11,544 nt of DNA, from positions 1 to 11,544 of the forward strand of contig CAKTCH010000030.1 in NCBI GenBank assembly GCA_934538895.1, in the 5' to 3' direction. The stretch comes from an uncultured Alphaproteobacteria bacterium. GTDB lineage: Bacteria > Pseudomonadota > Alphaproteobacteria > Micavibrionales > Micavibrionaceae. This document shows, one piece after another, positions 7,457 through 11,544 of this stretch. A program made the position numbers and the translations under genes. Below the pieces are notes generated by a model. It did not search any database. It was given only the letters and a program-made list of their open reading frames with translations, and was not told the origin of the DNA. Numbering within the stretch: position 1 is the stretch's first letter; each line of letters starts with the position of its first letter.

Positions 7457-8311
7457 ATGGTTTCACGCGCTTCTCTCGCGGGTCGGCACTGGGGGCTGAT
7501 CATTTTAACGGGCAGCACCCTGTTGTTGGGGGGCTGCAAGGATTACGCATTCCTGAATTTGCAGGGAACCGCCATGCAGCCGCCCGAAACACGCCGTTTC
7601 CAGGCGGATCTGGCCGACGAATATCAGGCGCTGGCGGAATTCGCGCGGGGGGAAGAACAGAACCCGCAAATGGCGGATTTATTCTATGGAAAATCAAGGG
7701 GTGTCGCCAGCGGACAAGACGTAGAACCCGAACCGCTCGATAAATATAAAATCCCCGCTTTCGCCCGGGAGGACCTGAACGATGCCCGCCGCCAGCTGAC
7801 GGATGCCCTGGCCCGCGTCAATACGCCGGAAAATTCACGGATGCTGGCCATGGCGCAGGTAAAGTTCGATTGCTGGCTGGCATATCAGCCCTACCAGAAA
7901 AAGAAAGACGGCTACATAGGCTGCCGCGAGTCCTTCCGTCAGGCCATGGCGTATGTCGATTTTTCGAAAGTGGCGAAGAAGCCGCCTGCCACGAAACGAG
8001 GAGCTGCGCCTGCACCGCAGACCATTCATTTTATCAATGATACGATGACCCTCGATCAGGGGGCGCATCAGGCCATTGCCGCGCTGGCGGATAATGCGCT
8101 GGAGAACGAAGGCACGATCGTCCGGCTGGTGGGCTATTCCAAAAAGGCCGTGACGATTGAGGATACCAGCGATAACGCCGTGCGCCGTATTATCGCCGTC
8201 CGCAACGCGCTGTACCAGAACGGCGTCGATCCCGACTCCGTGGAAATCGAGTTCGTAAAAGGCGGCGATCCTCAGGATGTGGATATAGAGCTGTTATCGC
8301 CGTCCGCGTAG
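7457..8311 (+). CDS. OmpA-like outer-membrane lipoprotein
   Basis: This 284-residue predicted lipoprotein has a hydrophobic signal segment (13-23) and a lipobox ending LGGC with Cys27 as the lipidation site. Residues about 45-170 form an Ala-rich helical region (EYQALAEFARGEE, ARRQLTDALARV, AQVKFDCW) seen in a group of alphaproteobacterial OmpA-domain lipoproteins. Cys139 and Cys156 could form a disulfide. Residues about 188-270 look like a diverged OmpA C-terminal domain (IHFINDTMTLDQGAHQ, VRLVGYSKK, NAVRRIIAVRNALYQNGVD). The usual GHTD peptidoglycan-binding loop reads GYSK here, so the key Asp is missing. The start ATG has TAGGA eight bases upstream. It diverges from flhA and is followed by a 325-nt gap. 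Attachment to the outer membrane and cell wall is inferred; wall binding may be lost or altered. Confidence 0.85.
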   Translation: MVSRASLAGRHWGLIILTGSTLLLGGCKDYAFLNLQGTAMQPPETRRFQADLADEYQALAEFARGEEQNPQMADLFYGKSRGVASGQDVEPEPLDKYKIPAFAREDLNDARRQLTDALARVNTPENSRMLAMAQVKFDCWLAYQPYQKKKDGYIGCRESFRQAMAYVDFSKVAKKPPATKRGAAPAPQTIHFINDTMTLDQGAHQAIAALADNALENEGTIVRLVGYSKKAVTIEDTSDNAVRRIIAVRNALYQNGVDPDSVEIEFVKGGDPQDVDIELLSPSA

Positions 8312-8636
8312 CATGACAGTTGAAGCGTATATTCTAAATGCGCAACCGGCACGCGGAAATGCCAGCCATCCGATCAATACCTGAGGGGCTCTGCATGAAC
8401 GGAATCTGTTTTCATCACGGACTCGCCGCTGCCAGCGTATCGCCGGTAGCGTCTGGTCTGCTGCTTCCTGTGCCATGGCTTCCGTAGGGGCAGAAAAAGC
8501 AGAAACCGGAGACGATATGCCTCCGGTTTCGGTTATCTATTCACGATCGAGACTACAGCACCGGCACGCTCAGGAGCAACACGGCCATATAAAGGCCCGG
8601 TGTTATCCTTCCCCGTGCGGCGGCAGGCATCGGGAA
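8312..8636. other. 325-nt gene-free stretch with two hairpins
   Basis: This gap lies between the convergent 3' ends of the OmpA-like lipoprotein gene (+) and the Ala-rich lipoprotein gene (-). I see no convincing coding frame. The 60-codon frame at 8294-8476 (-) has no spaced ribosome-binding site and runs antisense into the lipoprotein gene. The stretch holds a perfect 10-bp hairpin (8502-8530, listed separately). It also holds an imperfect one at 8578-8604, with arms AACACGGCC and GGCCCGGTGTT, loop ATATAAA and a 2-nt bulge. The stretch from 8312 to 8500 shows nothing I can name. A small RNA or long 3' UTRs are possible but unsupported. Confidence 0.5.
8502..8530 (-). terminator. Putative rho-independent terminator of the Ala-rich lipoprotein gene
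   Basis: Arms GAAACCGGAG (8502-8511) and CTCCGGTTTC (8521-8530) are perfectly complementary, with a 9-nt loop. Read on the - strand the stem is followed by TGC and five T's (8498-8494), a reasonable intrinsic terminator tail. On the + strand only a weak T-rich stretch follows. It lies about 105 nt past the stop of the Ala-rich lipoprotein gene and about 190 nt past the OmpA-like lipoprotein gene, so it most likely ends the former and may serve both. Confidence 0.55.
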
Positions 8637-9050
8637 CTATTGTTGTTCAGCCGGTGTCGTGGTTTCTTCGATTTTTTCTTCAGCGGCGTCTACGGCGTCG
8701 GCGGCGGATTCTTTCGCGGCCTCAGCGGCGTCCTTGGCGGCGTCAACAGCCTCTTCCGCTTTGTCTTCAGCGGCTTCAGCGGCATCCTCTGCCGCTTCGG
8801 CAGCATTCTCACCGGCTTCCTGCGTTGCTTCTACAGCGTCGTGCGCCGTTTCTTCAACAGCTTCGGCAGCGTCCTGCGCGGCATCGACGGCGGCTTCACC
8901 CGCGTCCTGAGCGGCCTCGGCAGCCTGATCGATGGCTTGCGCAGCGCTTTCAGCCGGTGTGGCGGCAGCATCTTGTTGTGCATTCTCTTTTTTGCAGGCG
9001 GCCAGAGCGAGCAGGGCCACGCCGGCAACCAGAAGTGTGTTCATACGCAT
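8637..9050 (-). CDS. Small acidic Ala-rich lipoprotein with eight 11-residue repeats
   Basis: This 137-residue predicted lipoprotein has an N-terminal signal segment (about 5-18) and a lipobox LAAC with Cys19, followed by Lys-Lys. The mature protein is almost wholly Ala, Glu, Asp, Gln and Lys. From residue 36 to 123 it can be laid out as eight uninterrupted 11-mers in which position 4 is Ala in all eight and position 6 is acidic in all eight. Examples are AQDAGEAAVDA and AHDAVEATQEA. Such 11-mers form long amphipathic helices in LEA-type proteins and apolipoproteins. The frame is open to 9104, but the ATG at 9050 is preferred: GAGGAG lies six bases upstream, and only this start puts the signal peptide at the N-terminus. 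I recognise no named family. A periplasmic, envelope-tethered helical rod or surfactant-like protein is an inference. Confidence 0.8.
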   Translation of the reverse strand: MRMNTLLVAGVALLALAACKKENAQQDAAATPAESAAQAIDQAAEAAQDAGEAAVDAAQDAAEAVEETAHDAVEATQEAGENAAEAAEDAAEAAEDKAEEAVDAAKDAAEAAKESAADAVDAAEEKIEETTTPAEQQ

Positions 9051-9126
9051 TTTTGTCTCCTCAGATAGTATGTAAGTGCGCGGAAGGCCTAGAACATTTA
9101 CCACGCATGTGTTGAAATTATGGCAA

Positions 9127-9141
9127 GGTTTACCCTAAACC
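9127..9141. repeat. Short inverted repeat upstream of the Ala-rich lipoprotein gene
   Basis: GGTTTA (9127-9132) and TAAACC (9136-9141) are perfectly complementary around CCC. It lies about 77 nt upstream of the lipoprotein start and about 45 nt past the flbD stop. It could be a small operator or, with the AT-rich inverted repeat next to it, part of the transition between the two genes. It is short enough to be chance. Confidence 0.3.
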
Positions 9142-9154
9142 CTCAGGATATCAA

Positions 9155-9181
9155 CATAAAAATCAAGTTTAAATTTTTATG
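9155..9181. repeat. AT-rich 9-bp inverted repeat just past the flbD stop
   Basis: CATAAAAAT (9155-9163) and ATTTTTATG (9173-9181) are perfectly complementary with a 9-nt spacer, starting four bases past the flbD stop codon. It lacks a GC-rich stem, so it is a poor intrinsic terminator. It may be a protein-binding site for the downstream lipoprotein gene or a weak 3'-end structure. The spacer contains CAAGTTTAA, part of a 12-mer also found in the spacer of the inverted repeat at the right end of the window. Confidence 0.4.
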
Positions 9182-9185
9182 ACAA

Positions 9186-10574
9186 CTATCGGTCGCCTGA
9201 TACCGCCGGAATGCTGATCCCGGCATCCTTGTACTCATTCAGCTTGTTGCGCAACGTGCGGATGGAGATACCCAGAATATTGGCCGCATGTGTACGGTTC
9301 CCCAGGCAGTGATCCAGCGTGTTCAGGATCATATCCCGTTCGACGTCGGCCAGCGTGCGGCCGATCATGTTTTCAACGGCGCCGGTATTTTTCACGGATG
9401 AACGCAGCGCGCCGGAAACGCCCGCCGGGTCGGGGGCTTTTACGGCTGTGGGGGCGGGGCCATCCGACCATGTGTGGCTGTCGGGCAGGATGACGGCATC
9501 CGGCTCGATCTGTTCTTCCAGCGACATCAGGATCGCGCGATGCATGGTATTCTCAAGCTCGCGGATATTGCCGCGCCAGCCATAGGATTTCATCTTCAGG
9601 ATCGCGTCCGATGACAATGTCTTTTTCCCCACGCCATTGGCTTCCGCATATTTGTCGGCGAAGAATTGCGCCAGCGGCATAAGATCGCCCGGGCGCTCGC
9701 GCAGGGAAGGCAGACGCAGATTGACGACGTTCAGGCGGAAATAAAGATCCTCGCGGAATTCGCCCTTCTTCACGCTGTCTTCCAGATTGCGGTTGGATGT
9801 CGCGATGATACGCACATCGATGCGCACGGAATCGTTACTGCCGATGCGGGTGATCTCTTTCTCCTGAATGGCGCGCAGCAGCTTGGCCTGTAGTTGCGGG
9901 TGCATCTCCGAGACTTCGTCCAGCAGCAACGTGCCGCCGCTGGCTTCCTCGAATTTGCCAAGACGGCGCGACGTCGCCCCGGTGAAAGAGCCTTTCTCAT
10001 GGCCAAACAGTTCCGACTCCAGCAAATTCTCGGGGATCGCCGCGCAGTTGAGCGCGATGAAATTGCCGTTCTTGCGTTTTGAATTGTTGTGGATGTAACG
10101 CGACATCACTTCCTTCCCCGTGCCGGATTCGCCCGTAATCAGGACGGTGGCTTCGGAAGGGGCGATCTTATCGGCCATCTTCAGGACGTTCTGCATGGCC
10201 GCGTCGTTCGCGATCATGGTGTTGTCTTCCTGCGTGACGGCGGCCAGCACGGCGGCGATCAGTTCGGCATCGGGCGGCAGGGGCACATATTCCTTCGCGC
10301 CGTCCTGAATGGCCTTCACGGCGGAACGGGCATCGGTGCCGACGCCGCACGCCACGACGGGCAGGTGGATGCGTTCGTTCTTCAGCGTCTCGACGAACAC
10401 GCCGATTTTTTGCTTGATATCGACCATGGCGACGTCGGCGCCCTTGCCGTTGCGCAAGGCACCGAGCGCCTGCTCGATATCTTCGCAATGCATGACCTTG
10501 GCCCCGCGCTGCAGGGCGATCTTGCCCGCGGCGCTGATATAGCCTTCCAGTTGTCCGACGATCATTAAACGCAT
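9186..10574 (-). CDS. flbD: FlbD-type sigma-54-dependent flagellar transcriptional activator
   Basis: This 462-residue enhancer-binding protein is expected to open sigma-54 promoters of flagellar genes. The order is receiver-like domain (1-115), AAA+ domain (about 120-365) and Fis-type helix-turn-helix (about 408-448, ending ILGISIRTLRNKLNEY). The AAA+ motifs are Walker A GESGTGKE (148-155), GSFTGA (195-200; the sigma-54 contact loop, usually GAFTGA), Walker B GGTLLLDE (213-220), FREDLYFRLN with Arg280, and WRGNIRELEN (333-342). The receiver keeps Asp52 but lacks the N-terminal acidic pair and the usual Lys before the last turn (KEYVPLPP), as in Caulobacter FlbD, which is controlled by FliX. 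The N-terminus MRLMIVG and GAKEYVPLPPD identify FlbD rather than NtrC. The Shine-Dalgarno is weak (GGGA seven bases upstream). It diverges from the TrpF-like gene. Confidence 0.94.
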   Translation of the reverse strand: MRLMIVGQLEGYISAAGKIALQRGAKVMHCEDIEQALGALRNGKGADVAMVDIKQKIGVFVETLKNERIHLPVVACGVGTDARSAVKAIQDGAKEYVPLPPDAELIAAVLAAVTQEDNTMIANDAAMQNVLKMADKIAPSEATVLITGESGTGKEVMSRYIHNNSKRKNGNFIALNCAAIPENLLESELFGHEKGSFTGATSRRLGKFEEASGGTLLLDEVSEMHPQLQAKLLRAIQEKEITRIGSNDSVRIDVRIIATSNRNLEDSVKKGEFREDLYFRLNVVNLRLPSLRERPGDLMPLAQFFADKYAEANGVGKKTLSSDAILKMKSYGWRGNIRELENTMHRAILMSLEEQIEPDAVILPDSHTWSDGPAPTAVKAPDPAGVSGALRSSVKNTGAVENMIGRTLADVERDMILNTLDHCLGNRTHAANILGISIRTLRNKLNEYKDAGISIPAVSGDR

Positions 10575-10604
10575 GTCTGAATCCCAAAAACCTTAGATTC
10601 AGTA

Positions 10605-10633
10605 ATAATAGGGGCAAAGCCTTGAAAGTCCAA
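10605..10633 (-). promoter_or_regulatory. Putative flbD promoter
   Basis: On the - strand, TTGGAC (10633-10628) is followed after 17 nt by TATTAT (10610-10605, five of six matches to TATAAT), about 30 nt before the flbD ATG. The -35 match is poor (three of six). The pair lies largely inside the palindrome at 10613-10643, so a protein bound there would affect this promoter. Pattern match only. Confidence 0.3.
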
Positions 10634-10643
10634 GGGGTTTGCC
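10613..10643. promoter_or_regulatory. 31-bp imperfect palindrome between divergent flbD and TrpF-like genes; candidate operator
   Basis: Outer arms GGCAAA (10613-10618) and TTTGCC (10638-10643) and inner arms CCTTG (10620-10624) and CAAGG (10631-10635) are complementary around the centre AAAGTC, with one versus two unpaired bases between the arms. That is 11 paired positions in 31 bases. It covers the putative flbD -35 region and lies just upstream of a CATAAT (10654-10659), a possible -10 for the divergent gene. The likely role is an operator read by a dimeric regulator, perhaps FlbD itself; that identity is speculation. Confidence 0.4.
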
Positions 10644-10697
10644 TGTGCATGGACATAATACATACACGCTGATAGGCTAGGCGCATTGAGGTTGTCT

Positions 10698-11384
10698 ATG
10701 AAACTGAAATATTGCTCGATCACGGGCGCTGATGATGCCGTAAACGTTGCCGATCTGACGGAAATCGCGCAGGAATTTCCATTTGTGGAGTGGGCGATCT
10801 TGCTGCTACGGGCGCGTGCAGGGCTGCCCCGTTTCCCCACGGCGTCATGGATCGAAGATTTTACCGCCCGGACGCAAGGCCAGAACAAGGCCATGCATCT
10901 ATGTGATGACGCCTTCCTTGGTTTTATAGATAAAGACCCGCAGGTGCTGGACCTGATGAAGGGGTTCCAGCGTATCCAGCTCAACCTCAAATTCGGCGAT
11001 GTCGAGGGCAAATACGATCCGGCTGCACTGGTTGCCAGAGTGAAGGAAAGCCCCCGGCATCAGTTCATCCTGCAATACACACGGGAAAAGCAGGGGCTTC
11101 TGCCTTTATTCAGGGATGTGGCGAACCATGCGGTGCTGTTTGACGCCTCCGCCGGGCGCGGTATCAGCCCGGATAAATGGGACGCGCCGCTGGCCGGGCA
11201 TTTCTGCGGTTATGCCGGCGGCCTGAACCCGGACAATGTTGCCGAAAATCTGCAAGAAATAGCGCGCGTCGCGGCAGGGCATGAAACATGGATCGACATG
11301 GAAACAGGTGTGCGCACCGGCGATCGTTTCGATCTGGAAAAGGTCCGCCGGGTGTTGACGATATCCCACCCCTATTCTGTATAA
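10698..11384 (+). CDS. TrpF-like (phosphoribosylanthranilate isomerase-like) TIM-barrel protein of unknown role
   Basis: This 228-residue soluble protein resembles TrpF in landmarks and order but is diverged. KYCSIT has Cys6 where TrpF has KICG. Then follow AMHLCDD (65-71) at the VQLHG position, VLFDASAGRGISPDKW (146-161) with Asp149 at the LLDS..GGTG..FDW position, GYAGGLNPDNV (171-181) matching the LAGGL.P.NV phosphate-binding loop, and WIDMETGVRTG (198-208) matching VDV.SGVE. Both presumed general acid/base residues are therefore kept. The ATG at 10698 has GAGG six bases upstream; an upstream in-frame TTG at 10686 overlaps that site and is rejected. No trp gene is adjacent, so it is probably not the biosynthetic TrpF but a related enzyme with unknown substrate. 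It diverges from flbD and is followed by a large inverted repeat. Confidence 0.75.
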   Translation: MKLKYCSITGADDAVNVADLTEIAQEFPFVEWAILLLRARAGLPRFPTASWIEDFTARTQGQNKAMHLCDDAFLGFIDKDPQVLDLMKGFQRIQLNLKFGDVEGKYDPAALVARVKESPRHQFILQYTREKQGLLPLFRDVANHAVLFDASAGRGISPDKWDAPLAGHFCGYAGGLNPDNVAENLQEIARVAAGHETWIDMETGVRTGDRFDLEKVRRVLTISHPYSV

Positions 11385-11468
11385 GAATCCCGATATTGCC
11401 CGTCGAATAAAGGCGCGTTTCCTCCTACCCGACGATCACAAAGAAATCCGGCCCATACCACTAACACC

Positions 11469-11542
11469 GTCATCCCGCGCGCCGCCGAGGGATCTTATCA
11501 AGTTTAAACCGGGTCAGATCCCTCGGCGGCGCGCGGGATGAC
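11469..11542. repeat. Perfect 27-bp inverted repeat with 20-nt spacer at the right edge
   Basis: Positions 11469-11495 and 11516-11542 are exact reverse complements; the outer ends are GTCATCCCGCGCG and its complement, and the spacer is 11496-11515. The element begins 84 nt past the TrpF-like stop. The 27-bp GC-rich arms would form a very stable hairpin in RNA. GTCATCCCG-type palindromes occur as dispersed intergenic repeats in alphaproteobacteria, so this is probably a REP/MITE-like element, possibly doubling as a terminator. No T-run can be judged beyond it because the window ends. Confidence 0.75.
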
Positions 11543-11544
11543 AG

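Noticed and set aside
8294..8476. 60-codon - strand frame in the gap after the OmpA-like lipoprotein
   Set aside because: A GGAAG lies only two bases from the ATG, too close to act as a ribosome-binding site, and its end overlaps the lipoprotein gene antisense.
8659..8910. 83-codon + strand Ala/Ser repeat frame
   Set aside because: It is a mirror image of the 11-mer repeats of the lipoprotein gene in another frame, wholly contained in it.
8640..8945. DNA repeats resembling a CRISPR or tandem array
   Set aside because: The repetition is imperfect, lacks constant repeats with unique spacers, and is explained by the 33-nt coding units of the 11-residue protein repeat.
8475..9068. 197-codon + strand frame rich in Gly, Phe, Ser and Arg
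   Set aside because: It is antisense to the repetitive lipoprotein gene; the composition simply mirrors the Ala/Glu codon repeats, and no ribosome-binding site precedes its ATG.
10686..10697. TTG start four codons upstream for the TrpF-like gene
   Set aside because: It would overlap the GAGG ribosome-binding site that is correctly spaced for the ATG at 10698.

Overview
The window looks like chromosomal DNA of a flagellated, Gram-negative alphaproteobacterium, possibly of the Rhodospirillales or a related order. The evidence is an alphaproteobacterial-type FlhA, a FlbD-type sigma-54 activator (the Caulobacter-style flagellar regulator), two outer-membrane-type lipoproteins, GC-rich coding sequence and tightly overlapping operons. 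Order and genus are inferred, not shown. I see no tRNA, rRNA, CRISPR array, transposase or phage gene.

Left region (1-3188, + strand): four tightly coupled genes for a SitABCD/YfeABCD-type Mn2+/Fe2+ ABC importer. They are a substrate-binding protein cut by the left edge, an ATPase and two paralogous ABC-3 permeases, all joined by stop/start overlaps of 1-4 bases. A perfect 10-bp hairpin (3216-3238) separates this operon from the convergent operon that follows.

Middle region (3262-7312, - strand, read right to left): flhA, the flagellar type III export gate, followed after 23 nt by two overlapping genes for diverged paralogous membrane proteins that resemble the DUF3137 family. Their spacing suggests co-transcription with flhA. 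A putative sigma-70-like promoter lies upstream of flhA.

Right-middle region (7313-9185): an OmpA-like lipoprotein diverges from flhA. A 325-nt gene-free stretch with two hairpins follows. Next, on the - strand, is a small, very acidic, Ala-rich lipoprotein built from eight 11-residue repeats. The stretch between that gene and flbD holds two more inverted repeats.

Right region (9186-11544): flbD on the - strand diverges from a TrpF-like TIM-barrel gene on the + strand. A 31-bp imperfect palindrome sits between them, over the putative promoters. The window ends in a perfect 27-bp inverted repeat with a 20-nt spacer, which looks like a dispersed palindromic element or a strong bidirectional terminator.

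Working together: FlbD would switch on sigma-54 flagellar genes and FlhA would export flagellar subunits. The DUF3137-like pair and the two lipoproteins are the unexplained accessory proteins of this flagellar neighbourhood. The best candidate for something undescribed is the flhA plus tandem DUF3137-like operon, followed by the 11-mer-repeat lipoprotein beside flbD. Neither is demonstrated as a system here.
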